A stretch of DNA of 32,760 bases from Paenibacillus sp. (GTDB lineage: Bacteria; Bacillota; Bacilli; Paenibacillales; Paenibacillaceae): assembly GCA_023512345.1 (NCBI GenBank), contig JAILZT010000037.1, forward strand, positions 1 to 32,760. The letters run 5' to 3'. Below are positions 24,039 to 32,113 of the stretch, piece by piece. Every line of letters starts with the position of its first letter. Position 1 is the stretch's first letter. The position numbers and the translations under genes are program-made. The notes under the pieces were generated by a model. That model was not told the DNA's origin. It was given only the letters and a program-made list of their open reading frames with translations, and did not search any database.

Positions 24039-25064
24039 TTACGCTCCTCCTTTGGACTCGCTGTACACATGCAGCAGCGTATCTTCCGGTTTCGGGAACG
24101 GTGCATTGTCGGCGTATTCGATAGCCTCTTTCAGTTCAAGATTGCACTCGGCAATCATATCTCGTTCCTGTTCATCACTCCACAGTCCTAGACCGATCAG
24201 GTAATTCCGGAATGCTGCTACGCCGTCTTTTTTCCAATTCTCGTCTACTTCTTCTTGTGTACGATAAGCTAAATCATTATCTGAGGTCGAATGTGGAGAC
24301 AGACGGTACATCATAGCCTCAATCAGTGTCGGACCTTCTCCAGCCAATGCACGCTCACGCGCTTCTTTTACTACACGATAGACCTCAAGCGGATCATTGC
24401 CGTCAACACGAACTCCAGGAAACCCGTAGCCCAGTGCCCGGTCGCTAATCTTACCGCCAAGCTGACGGTGGGCAGGTATAGAGATAGCATATTGATTGTT
24501 CTGGCACATGATAATAACAGGAAGTTTGTTTACCCCCGCAAAATTACAGGCTTCATGAAAATCCCCTTGGTTACTGGAGCCTTCTCCAAAGGTAACAAAG
24601 GATACAAACTTCTTCCTTTGCATTTTGGCAGCCAATGCAAAACCTACGGCGTGCGGCACTTGAGTAGTTACCGGACTAGACCCGGTTACAATACGCAATC
24701 TCTTGCTGCCGAAATGGCCCGGCATCTGACGCCCGCCACTGTTCGGATCTTCTGCCTTGGCGAACACGGACAGCATCAACTCCCGTGTTGTCATCCCCAC
24801 AGATAATACAAAGGCATAGTCTCGGTAATAAGGTAAAAAGTAATCGTTCTGGCGGTCTAGAGCAAACGCTGCAGCAACCTGCCCTGCCTCCTGGCCGATG
24901 CCGGAGACATGAAAATTAATTTTGCCTGCCCGTTGAAGCAGCAGACTCCGCTCGTCGTATTTACGGGCGAGAAGCATATATCTGTACATGTCGATGACCT
25001 GTCCGTCGCTAAGTCCAAGCTGACTGTGTCTGTTAACCGTTTCTACAGTACCTTGTGATTCCAT
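24039..25064 (-). CDS. bkdAA: Branched-chain 2-oxoacid dehydrogenase E1 alpha
   Basis: The 341-residue subunit has the thiamine-diphosphate motif GEGSSNQGDFHEACNFAGVN, QNNQYAISIP, VDGNDPLEVYRVVKEA and the regulatory-loop region YRLSPHSTSDND typical of branched-chain E1 alpha rather than pyruvate dehydrogenase. AGGAGG precedes the ATG. A 147-bp leader separates it from lpdV. Confidence 0.95.
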   Translation of the reverse strand: MESQGTVETVNRHSQLGLSDGQVIDMYRYMLLARKYDERSLLLQRAGKINFHVSGIGQEAGQVAAAFALDRQNDYFLPYYRDYAFVLSVGMTTRELMLSVFAKAEDPNSGGRQMPGHFGSKRLRIVTGSSPVTTQVPHAVGFALAAKMQRKKFVSFVTFGEGSSNQGDFHEACNFAGVNKLPVIIMCQNNQYAISIPAHRQLGGKISDRALGYGFPGVRVDGNDPLEVYRVVKEARERALAGEGPTLIEAMMYRLSPHSTSDNDLAYRTQEEVDENWKKDGVAAFRNYLIGLGLWSDEQERDMIAECNLELKEAIEYADNAPFPKPEDTLLHVYSESKGGA

Positions 25065-25092
25065 TTGAGAGGTACCTCCTTATTCATAAAGC

Positions 25093-25177
25093 CTCAAGCC
25101 TTGTTCCAGCAGAGAAATCCAACAATGCGGACTTGATCTTAAAACCTGGTACTAAGACTTGGCTTGAGTTTATTATA
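25093..25177 (-). promoter_or_regulatory. Structured leader before E1 alpha with TATAAT element
   Basis: Between lpdV and E1 alpha, CTCAAGCC (25093-25100) and GGCTTGAG (25161-25168) form an 8-bp inverted repeat with a 60-nt loop. A TATAAT (25177-25172, minus strand) lies just upstream, but only a weak -35 is seen at 17 bp. This may be an internal promoter with a leader structure. Confidence 0.35.
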
Positions 25178-25211
25178 ATCCCTTTGCACCCAAAAAGAAA
25201 TGCTGTTTAAC

Positions 25212-26633
25212 TTACATTCCAATAGCTTTTCCATCCACAGCCAGCATAGCTTCGCCAATAATCTCCGAAAGTGTCGGATGGGCATGGATAGCCTCTCCGA
25301 TTTCCCATGGAGTAGCGTCCAATAGCTGAGCTAACGCCGCTTCACCGATTAGATCTGTAACATGAGGCCCAATCATTTGAACACCGAGAATATCTCCACT
25401 GCTGCGATCCGCTACCACTTTGACAAAACCATCCTTCATGCCATATACAATGGCCTTACCAATAGCGGAGAAAGGGAATTTGCCAGTCACAACATCATGC
25501 CCTAGTGCCTTGGCTTCTTTCTCTGCATAACCAACGCTAGCTACCTCGGGACGAGAATATACGCATCGTGGAACGAGGTGAGTATGGTAAGGATGAAGGG
25601 CTTCTCCTGAGAGATGATTCACTGCTCTTATCCCTTCATGACTGGCTGCATGGGCCAATTGAAGGCCTCCTATACAATCACCAATGGCATAAATATGCGG
25701 CTCATTGGTCTGCATATTGGTATTCACAGAAATAATGCCCTGCTCAAATCGAATATCCGTATTCTCCAGACCGATGTTCTCGATATTGGCTTGTCTCCCT
25801 ACGGAGACCAACAGCTTCTCTGCTGTCAGTGTCTGGACTTGTTCCCCTTTGCGAGCCTCAAGAGTCACACCAGCCTCTGTTACTGTACAACTATTGGTGT
25901 CAACCCTCGTACCCGTCAGCACCTTGACGCCACGTTTTTTCAATAAACGTTGGAGCTCTTTAGCTACCTCTTCATCCTCGAATGGCAGCAATTGTCCTTC
26001 GGCTTCAACCACGGTAACCTCAACACCGAAATCAACCAGCATGGATGCCCATTCCACCCCAATCACTCCACCCCCTACAATAATCATGGATGAAGGCAGT
26101 TCTTCCATTGTTAATGCTTCTTCACTGCTCAGGATGGCTTTTCCATCCGGTTTAAGACCCGGAAGTGAACGGGGGCGTGAGCCGGTAGCTATAATTAAAT
26201 GACTGGACACGACGGTCTCCATCTCTCCATCCTCCATCTCAACGGCTACAGCACCACTGCGGGGAGAGAAAATAGAAGGACCAATCACACGCCCTTTGCC
26301 TTTGATAACCTGAATTTTATTTTTACGCATCAAAAATTGCACACCCTGATGCAGCTGCTCGACAACTGCTTCTTTGCGTTTCTGCACCTTCGGGAACACC
26401 AGCTTTACCCCAGATGTCTCTATACCATAATTCTCACTCTCACTAATTTCTGCGAATACCTCGGCACTCCGCAAAAGGGACTTACTAGGAATGCAACCGC
26501 GATGCAGACACGTTCCGCCTAATTTATCCATTTCTATAATGACGACTGACTTCCCCAGCTGTGCGGCACGAATCGCTGCCACATATCCACCAGTTCCTCC
26601 GCCAAGTATCGCCACGTCACATGAAATTGTCAT
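25212..26633 (-). CDS. lpdV: Dihydrolipoyl dehydrogenase (E3)
   Basis: E3 reoxidises the lipoyl arm of E2 with NAD+. The 473-residue flavoprotein has the FAD motif VAILGGGTGGYVAA, the redox disulfide GGTCLHRGCIPSK, the NAD motif IVGGGVIGVEWAS, the second FAD motif IYAIGDCIGG and the catalytic HAHPTLSE near the end. A longer frame starts at 26669; AGGAGG (26648-26643) before the ATG at 26633 decides the start. It is the first gene of the oxoacid dehydrogenase operon, as lpdV is in Bacillus, but bcd, ptb and buk are not in the window. Confidence 0.95.
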   Translation of the reverse strand: MTISCDVAILGGGTGGYVAAIRAAQLGKSVVIIEMDKLGGTCLHRGCIPSKSLLRSAEVFAEISESENYGIETSGVKLVFPKVQKRKEAVVEQLHQGVQFLMRKNKIQVIKGKGRVIGPSIFSPRSGAVAVEMEDGEMETVVSSHLIIATGSRPRSLPGLKPDGKAILSSEEALTMEELPSSMIIVGGGVIGVEWASMLVDFGVEVTVVEAEGQLLPFEDEEVAKELQRLLKKRGVKVLTGTRVDTNSCTVTEAGVTLEARKGEQVQTLTAEKLLVSVGRQANIENIGLENTDIRFEQGIISVNTNMQTNEPHIYAIGDCIGGLQLAHAASHEGIRAVNHLSGEALHPYHTHLVPRCVYSRPEVASVGYAEKEAKALGHDVVTGKFPFSAIGKAIVYGMKDGFVKVVADRSSGDILGVQMIGPHVTDLIGEAALAQLLDATPWEIGEAIHAHPTLSEIIGEAMLAVDGKAIGM

Positions 26634-26682
26634 GATATGTATCCTCCTAGTAATAACACATAAGTTCATCTTAACGTACTAT

Positions 26683-26710
26683 ATTGTACTCTCTTTTGCC
26701 CACATTACAA
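26683..26710 (-). promoter_or_regulatory. Promoter of lpdV
   Basis: On the minus strand TTGTAA (26710-26705) and TACAAT (26688-26683) are 16 bp apart and about 50 bp before the lpdV start. Confidence 0.6.
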
Positions 26711-26802
26711 AACCTATAAACATCATGGACAAATAGACATTTTGGGACCGAAGCGTTATCATAAGATTGAATATAAACGGCATAAAGGGGTAGGGAATTC
26801 TT

Positions 26803-27108
26803 ATGAAACTGCTTATATCACGCTTCATCGCCATTCTGATTCTCGTTATTCCCGGCTTGCTCGCCATGACGGGCTTCCTCATGATGAAAGACGATGTTTT
26901 TAATTATATATCCATGCATGGCGACGATAATGTAACACCAGCCTTTGCTTGGCTTCATTTCGGCGGCGGCCTGCTTCTCTTTGCCGCAGGGATGACTTTC
27001 CTTGGCGGTTGGATCCTTACCCGTGACCGTAAGCGTAATTACGTTGGCCCTCGGTTCAAGGAAAAGAAGAAACCCACACAAACACAGACACGTAAGACAA
27101 CCTTGTAA
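26803..27108 (+). CDS. DUF2627 membrane protein (YqzF-like)
   Basis: The 101-residue protein has two membrane segments (residues about 7-27 and 51-71), with the motifs MTGFLMMKDD and HFGGGLLLFAAGMTFLGGWI, and a basic tail with YVGPRFKEKKK. I recognise DUF2627; its Bacillus member YqzF also lies beside the branched-chain oxoacid genes. The function is unknown. GGGGTAGGG lies upstream of the ATG. It is divergent from lpdV and followed by its own terminator. Confidence 0.85.
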   Translation: MKLLISRFIAILILVIPGLLAMTGFLMMKDDVFNYISMHGDDNVTPAFAWLHFGGGLLLFAAGMTFLGGWILTRDRKRNYVGPRFKEKKKPTQTQTRKTTL

Positions 27109-27113
27109 ATACT

Positions 27114-27145
27114 AATAACAGCCTTCCTAACGGAGGGCTGTTATT
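27114..27145 (+). terminator. Terminator after the DUF2627 gene
   Basis: AATAACAGCC (27114-27123) pairs with GGCTGTTATT (27136-27145) and runs into TTTTTATTTT. It also lies just after the stop of the convergent ABC transporter gene. Confidence 0.85.
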
Positions 27146-27147
27146 TT

Positions 27148-28980
27148 TTATTTTGCGCTGCCCGCGACCAATTCACTATACAATCCGCCCTGACGAAGCA
27201 GCTCCTCATGCGATCCCTGTTGCAGCAAGTTGCCTTCTTGCAGAACAAGAATGCGGTCAGCGGCTCGAATCGTGTTCAATCGGTGAGCGATAACGAAGCT
27301 CGTTCGTCCCTTCATCAGCGCCTGCAGACCTTCCTGAATTTTGATTTCAGTAACGGTATCGATACTGCTTGTGGCCTCATCAAGAACAAGCATCGCTGGG
27401 TCAGCCAGAATTGCTCTGGCAATAGCCAGCAACTGCTTTTGACCTTGGCTGATACCACTGCCATCTGTCGCCAGCATTCGCTCATACCCCTCTGGCATCC
27501 GCGTAATAAAAGAATGGGCATTCGCAAGTTTAGCTGCTTCCTCGACCTCCTCATCCGTTGCATCTAGATTGCCGTAGCGGATATTATCACGGATCGTCCC
27601 TTTAAATAAGAAGGTATCCTGCAGAACAAAAGCCATATGCCCGCGGAGGCTGTCTCGATGAATCGAGGTGATATCGTGTCCATCTATAGTAATTTGCCCT
27701 TTATCCGAATTATAAAAGCGGGACAATAACCCAATCAGCGTAGTTTTTCCGGCTCCGGTAGGACCCACCAAAGCAATCATCTCGCCAGGCTTCGCCACAA
27801 AGCTGATATCCCTAAGCGTATCTCCAACTTCATCATAAGAAAAAGATACTCTGGAGAATTTCACCTCACCTTTCACAGCATCCAAAGAAATAGCCCCTGC
27901 CTCATCTTTTGCCTCGGTGTCTTCGTCCAGAACCTCAAATACCCGCTCCGCTCCAGCAATCGCAGACAGCAGACTGTTCCATTGATTTGCCAGATCATTA
28001 AGAGGACGGGTAAATTGGCGGGTGTATTCAACAAATACAATAATAACCCCGACCGTAATGGACCCGCGAATCGCAAGTAGACCACCCACACCAGCGACAA
28101 TCGCGAAGCTCAAATTATTCAGGCCGTTCATTAGCTTTGGGATAAAACCAGAGATTGCCTGCGCCCAATAGCCTGAGAGCATAATCCGATGATTTCGTTC
28201 ACGAAAGCCTGCTATAACTCGTTCCTCCTGCGAAAAAACTTTAATGATACGTTGACCCGACAGTGTCTCCTCAATGAAACCGTTCAGCTCTCCCATATTA
28301 CGCTGCCGCTCCTTGAAAAGCGGACCCGTCCGCCGGGTAATCCAGCGCATTCCTAAAGCCATTAAAGGGACGACAATAAAGGTAAGTAAAGTCAGCAAAG
28401 GGCTAAGCCACAGCATAACCGACACTGTACCCACTAATGTTAATATACTTGAGAAAATCTGTATTACAGAACTGTTAAATGTAGAACTGATATTCTCGAT
28501 ATCATTCGTAAGCCGACTCATAATCTCTCCCTGCTGCCGCCGGTTAAAAAAGGAAATAGGCAACTTGTGCAAATGAGAGAACAGATCGGTACGCATTCGG
28601 TATACGGTCTCCTGAGCAATCTCGATCATCCAAATATTTTGCAGCCAAGAGGTTAAGGAGTAGAAGATATACACCAGCGATAGCCCTATCAAAAAAGTAC
28701 CCCACCGTCTTCCACCGGGGCCTTCCAGAAAATCATCCACAGCCACACCGATTAAGTAAGGACCCAACAGCGCAAGCAAAGAACTAAGTACAACCATGAA
28801 CAGAACAAGACTGAGTTTTGCTTTTCGGGCAGCTAGGTATTTCCAGATCCTTTTTAAGGTGCCTGACCAGTCTTTAGCCTTAGATTTAGTTTTACGCCCA
28901 GAGGCAAGACCTATCTTCGCTTCACCAAGCTCCAATGCCGGTCTAGGGTGTTGAAAGGGCTCAAGTAATGCTTTGAACAT
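27148..28980 (-). CDS. ABC exporter half-transporter, catalytically complete subunit
   Basis: The 610-residue protein has a six-helix membrane domain (residues about 45-330) and a nucleotide-binding domain with Walker A GPTGAGKTTL, Q-loop FVLQDTF, Walker B LVLDEATSSID (with the catalytic Glu) and H-loop IAHRLNTI. Its signature reads SGISQGQKQ rather than LSGGQ. An N-terminal extension of about 35 basic residues precedes the first helix. GGAGGAGG lies directly before the ATG, which overlaps the upstream gene by 20 bp. With that gene it forms an asymmetric heterodimer, probably a multidrug or lipid exporter like YknUV, YfiBC or BmrCD. Confidence 0.93.
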   Translation of the reverse strand: MFKALLEPFQHPRPALELGEAKIGLASGRKTKSKAKDWSGTLKRIWKYLAARKAKLSLVLFMVVLSSLLALLGPYLIGVAVDDFLEGPGGRRWGTFLIGLSLVYIFYSLTSWLQNIWMIEIAQETVYRMRTDLFSHLHKLPISFFNRRQQGEIMSRLTNDIENISSTFNSSVIQIFSSILTLVGTVSVMLWLSPLLTLLTFIVVPLMALGMRWITRRTGPLFKERQRNMGELNGFIEETLSGQRIIKVFSQEERVIAGFRERNHRIMLSGYWAQAISGFIPKLMNGLNNLSFAIVAGVGGLLAIRGSITVGVIIVFVEYTRQFTRPLNDLANQWNSLLSAIAGAERVFEVLDEDTEAKDEAGAISLDAVKGEVKFSRVSFSYDEVGDTLRDISFVAKPGEMIALVGPTGAGKTTLIGLLSRFYNSDKGQITIDGHDITSIHRDSLRGHMAFVLQDTFLFKGTIRDNIRYGNLDATDEEVEEAAKLANAHSFITRMPEGYERMLATDGSGISQGQKQLLAIARAILADPAMLVLDEATSSIDTVTEIKIQEGLQALMKGRTSFVIAHRLNTIRAADRILVLQEGNLLQQGSHEELLRQGGLYSELVAGSAK

Positions 28981-30721
28981 GCTGAACCTCCTCCCCCATT
29001 TGGGACTTGTATATGGTCCGGTATAATTCGGAACTTGCCAGCAACTCCTTATGATTACCTCGTCCGATTAATCGCCCTTCATCGAGCAAAAGAATTAAAT
29101 CCGCTGATACCGTAGAGCTGATCTTTTGGGTAATTAAAAAAGTGGTGCAGGACATTTCTTTCAACGCCTTCAGCAGCGCTCCTTCAGTTACCGCATCCAA
29201 TGCGCTAGTGCTGTCATCAAGGATTAGAATGGATGGATTTCGCACAAGTGCTCTGGCAATGGTAAGCCGCTGCTTTTGACCACCAGACAGGTTGACCCCG
29301 CGTTGTCCAAGCTTTGTCTCATATCGATCTGGCAGCCCTTGGACGGTCTCGTGAATCTGCGCTGCAGCTGCAGCCTGTTCGATCTGATCCGGGGTGGCAT
29401 TCTCATTCCCCCAAGCAATGTTATCCCGTACCGACCCTGTAAAGAGCAATACTTCTTGGGGTACATAGCCAATAGCATGGCGCAGTTTGGAAATATCCAT
29501 ATCACGTGTATCTACACCGTCTATTCTAATTACGCCAGTGTTTCCTTCATATAAGCGGGGTATAAGACCAACAAGCGACGTTTTCCCTGAACCTGTAGAA
29601 CCCATAATAGCAATTCGTTCCCCAGGGGAAGCTATAAAAGAAATATTTTCGAGAACAGAAATATCACTCCCGGGATAACGAAAGCCAACCTCTTCGAATT
29701 CAACGCGGCCTTCAATAGTTTCAATATCCGATGACTTCAATTTAACATTGTTAGTACCGGTTTCTGGGACATCATTCCCCTCGGCGAATACATCGCCAAT
29801 CCGCTGCAAGGAAGCACGAGCTCTTGAAAAGGTAACTACGATCCAGGATAAGGCCGACAGTGCCCCAATAGTACGCAGAGAATAATTGATTACCGCAATC
29901 GTTTCACCTAAGGTAGCCTCACCTGTAGATATTTCCAACCGCCCAAACCAAAGCACTAGGAGTATCCCTGCATTCACAATTAGTAATATAAAAGGCATCG
30001 TCGTTTCCGTTAATCTTAGCGCAGACACGGTAGTCCGCATCAAGTTCCCACTATATCCGGCAAAACGCCCGATTTCATGTCCCATACGCACAAAAACACG
30101 AATTAATCTTATGCCCGTTAGGTTTTCCTGAATAACCCCATTTACACCATCTAAGCGAGCTTGGACATTTCGGAATAGTGTGGATGCTTTCTTCATCACC
30201 CAATATAGAAATACGGCCAATACTGGAACCGTCAATGTTAATATTAGCCCGAGCTTCACATGCACAACCAGCGCCATGATTACACTGCCCGTCACTACAA
30301 GCGGTACCCGAGTCATGAAACGCAAACTCATAAATATCGTATCCTGCAGTTGGGACACATCACTGGTCAATCGTGTAATAAGTGAAGATGCGGCAAAACG
30401 GTTAAAGACTTCATAGGAAAAGGATTGTACCCTCTCATACAGCTTGTCCCTGAGATCAAAAGCAAAGCCTTGGCTGGCGTGAGATGCAAAAAAAGAGCTT
30501 AAAATCCCTGCGATAAAAGCCACTACAGCGCTTCCTACTAATATGCCGCCCCACAACCATACGACTGAGGTATCCTTGCCTTTAATGCCTTCATCAATGA
30601 TTTTGGAGATCAAGAGGGGTTGCGACAGCTCAACAGCCAGTTCAATAAACATCATAACAAGGGCAGCTATGGCAGCCACTCGGTATTTTTTCAAATAAGC
30701 AAAAATCAAGCCCATACCCAT
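28961..30721 (-). CDS. ABC exporter half-transporter, degenerate-site subunit
   Basis: The 586-residue partner has six membrane helices (about residues 10-310), Walker A GSTGSGKTSL, a perfect signature LSGGQKQR, and Walker B LILDDSTSALD, where Asp replaces the catalytic Glu. The H-loop has Gln in place of His (LITQKISS). These changes place the degenerate ATP site at its own Walker A/B, while its LSGGQ completes the active site of the other subunit. This is the usual division in heterodimeric exporters such as BmrCD. Confidence 0.93.
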   Translation of the reverse strand: MGMGLIFAYLKKYRVAAIAALVMMFIELAVELSQPLLISKIIDEGIKGKDTSVVWLWGGILVGSAVVAFIAGILSSFFASHASQGFAFDLRDKLYERVQSFSYEVFNRFAASSLITRLTSDVSQLQDTIFMSLRFMTRVPLVVTGSVIMALVVHVKLGLILTLTVPVLAVFLYWVMKKASTLFRNVQARLDGVNGVIQENLTGIRLIRVFVRMGHEIGRFAGYSGNLMRTTVSALRLTETTMPFILLIVNAGILLVLWFGRLEISTGEATLGETIAVINYSLRTIGALSALSWIVVTFSRARASLQRIGDVFAEGNDVPETGTNNVKLKSSDIETIEGRVEFEEVGFRYPGSDISVLENISFIASPGERIAIMGSTGSGKTSLVGLIPRLYEGNTGVIRIDGVDTRDMDISKLRHAIGYVPQEVLLFTGSVRDNIAWGNENATPDQIEQAAAAAQIHETVQGLPDRYETKLGQRGVNLSGGQKQRLTIARALVRNPSILILDDSTSALDAVTEGALLKALKEMSCTTFLITQKISSTVSADLILLLDEGRLIGRGNHKELLASSELYRTIYKSQMGEEVQHVQSIT

Positions 30722-30776
30722 TCCTCCGACCGGACAGCCACTCTCCGAATTAGTTATATATTAATACCCAGTTCAT

Positions 30777-30989
30777 TTACTCCTGAAGTGCATCCCGCAA
30801 TCGGCTGGACATCATGGAAGTTTGTGCTGACTTCACGGCAGCCCTTCGGAGGGCTTTATTGCTTCGGGCCTCTTCAATTAGATCTACCATCAGCTCCTCC
30901 AGCAATGCCTGCACTTCAGGGGTCAACTTCTCATCTGCTGCTAAATTATCGATACGGTTTCTGTATTCGCTTAACTTCTCTGCCACCAT
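30777..30989 (-). CDS. Small helical protein of unknown function
   Basis: The 70-residue product (MVAEKLSEYRNRIDNL to SSRLRDALQE) is rich in Glu, Arg, Leu and Ala and is predicted to be all helix, perhaps coiled coil. A frame start at 31010 has no ribosome binding site, while AAAGGAAG lies directly before the ATG at 30989. I do not recognise the family. It precedes the ABC exporter genes by 55 bp on the same strand and may be co-transcribed with them. Confidence 0.6.
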   Translation of the reverse strand: MVAEKLSEYRNRIDNLAADEKLTPEVQALLEELMVDLIEEARSNKALRRAAVKSAQTSMMSSRLRDALQE

Positions 30990-31073
30990 AAACTTCCTTT
31001 CTGTTACCATTCATTAAGCTATATTATAACATCTCCGAATCATAAGTTTCTAAAGTAACAATTTGAATCATGT

Positions 31074-31103
31074 TTTACTGGCTTACGGAGCCAGGAATAT
31101 GAT
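31074..31103 (+). promoter_or_regulatory. Candidate tdk promoter with a dyad in the spacer
   Basis: TTTACT and TATGAT are separated by 18 bp. The spacer region contains a perfect inverted repeat CTGGCT-TACGG-AGCCAG (31078-31094), a possible operator. Confidence 0.45.
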
Positions 31104-31168
31104 ACTGTAATAAGGTCGCATTTTTCGGATAACTATTATTTTGTCATACAGGAAAGGACCGATGGACA

Positions 31169-31738
31169 GTGGCACAGTTGTTTTTTAAATACGGAGCAAT
31201 GAACAGCGGCAAATCTATTGAGATTTTAAAAGTTGCCCATAATTATGAGGAACAAGGTAAATCCGTTCTTATTTTCACCTCTTCCCTGGATGATCGGGAT
31301 GAAATTGGTTATGTATCTTCCCGAATCGGACTTCGTAAACAGGCCAGAGCGATTGACGAAAAAACGGACATCTACAGCATTGTGAACAACCATCAGCCTA
31401 AGCCTCATTGTGTGCTAATTGATGAATGCCAATTCCTGAATCATGACAGCATTCTCCAATTGGTTCGTATAGTTGATGAGCTCAATATTCCGGTGATGGC
31501 CTTTGGACTCAAAAATGATTTTCAGAACAATCTTTTTGAGGGCAGCAAATATATGTTAATATACGCTGATAAAATAGAAGAAATGAAGACTATATGCTGG
31601 TTCTGTGAGCGCAAAGCCACCATGGCCCTGCGTGTAGAGAACGGCAAACCCGTCTATAGCGGCAAGCAAATTCAGATCGGCGGTAATGAAGCCTATTATC
31701 CCGTCTGCCGAAAATGCCACAAGAACCCCCCTCTATAA
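31169..31738 (+). CDS. tdk: Thymidine kinase, type II (E. coli-like subtype)
   Basis: The enzyme phosphorylates thymidine with ATP. The 189 residues show the P-loop GAMNSGKS, YVSSRIGL, HCVLIDECQFL (Walker B and catalytic Glu), FGLKNDF, the lasso/zinc region TICWFCERKATMALR, IQIGGNEAYYPVCRKCH. The sequence resembles the E. coli enzyme more than the usual Bacillus type, which has GSMFSGKS and DEVQFF. The start is GTG, with AGGAAAGGA upstream. A strong terminator follows. Confidence 0.95.
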   Translation: MAQLFFKYGAMNSGKSIEILKVAHNYEEQGKSVLIFTSSLDDRDEIGYVSSRIGLRKQARAIDEKTDIYSIVNNHQPKPHCVLIDECQFLNHDSILQLVRIVDELNIPVMAFGLKNDFQNNLFEGSKYMLIYADKIEEMKTICWFCERKATMALRVENGKPVYSGKQIQIGGNEAYYPVCRKCHKNPPL

Positions 31739-31764
31739 AACTCTACAAAACTCCAAAGTAAAAG

Positions 31765-31804
31765 AAAAGCATTCCTCAGCCGAATTATCGGAAGGAATGC
31801 TTTT
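31765..31804. terminator. Terminator shared by tdk and the convergent small gene
   Basis: AAAAGCATTCCT (31765-31776) pairs with AGGAATGCTTTT (31793-31804), followed by more T on the plus strand. The minus strand also has a T-rich tail after the stem. Confidence 0.88.
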
Positions 31805-31805
31805 T

Positions 31806-31904
31806 TTATATAAGAGATTTCTGTGCAAGATGCTCATCTTCCCTCCGGACATAGAGCTCATACTGCAGCATCGGCGTCCCGCCGAAATTTGCACGCCGAT
31901 TCAA
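31806..31904 (-). CDS. Putative 32-residue small protein, convergent with tdk
   Basis: A frame with a TTG start and AAAGGAGG about 10 bp upstream encodes MNRRANFGGTPMLQYELYV followed by RREDEHLAQKSLI. The stop lies at the edge of the tdk hairpin, which on this strand is a well-formed terminator with a T-rich tail. That arrangement supports a real gene. I do not recognise the family. A still shorter frame (MRSIAPK) with its own AGGAGG lies just upstream (31945-31922). Confidence 0.45.
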   Translation of the reverse strand: MNRRANFGGTPMLQYELYVRREDEHLAQKSLI

Positions 31905-31947
31905 CTCCCGCGATCCTCCTTTTATTTTGGAGCGATGCTGCGCATAT

Positions 31948-31963
31948 GATAGGTCCTCCTATC
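31948..31963. repeat. 16-bp dyad GATAGG-TCCT-CCTATC
   Basis: A perfect inverted repeat with a 4-base centre covers the ribosome binding site of the seven-codon frame that precedes the small protein. It could be an operator or an RNA hairpin hiding the AGGAGG. Confidence 0.4.
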
Positions 31964-32036
31964 ACGATTCTAAATTGGTTATTTTAAGCTTTTTTATACT
32001 ATATAATAATATTTTGGTGAAATATTGCATTTCCCA

Positions 32037-32065
32037 TTGTTGTATTTTATTGGATTAGGTATAAT
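32037..32065 (+). promoter_or_regulatory. Promoter of the terminal membrane protein gene
   Basis: TTGTTG and a perfect TATAAT are 17 bp apart, about 49 bp before the proposed TTG start. The surrounding 31980-32110 is very AT-rich. Confidence 0.6.
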
Positions 32066-32113
32066 CTTTGTAAGATTAAGTATTAATTAGTCGGTTTATC
32101 GGGAGTGTATGCA

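Noticed and set aside
25705..26202. 165-codon plus-strand frame
   Set aside because: It is a shadow of lpdV; its Thr/Ser/Pro-rich composition is what a complementary frame of a conserved gene gives.
31686..31949. 87-codon plus-strand frame overlapping the end of tdk
   Set aside because: It runs through the tdk terminator hairpin and has no ribosome binding site; the minus-strand small gene explains the region better.
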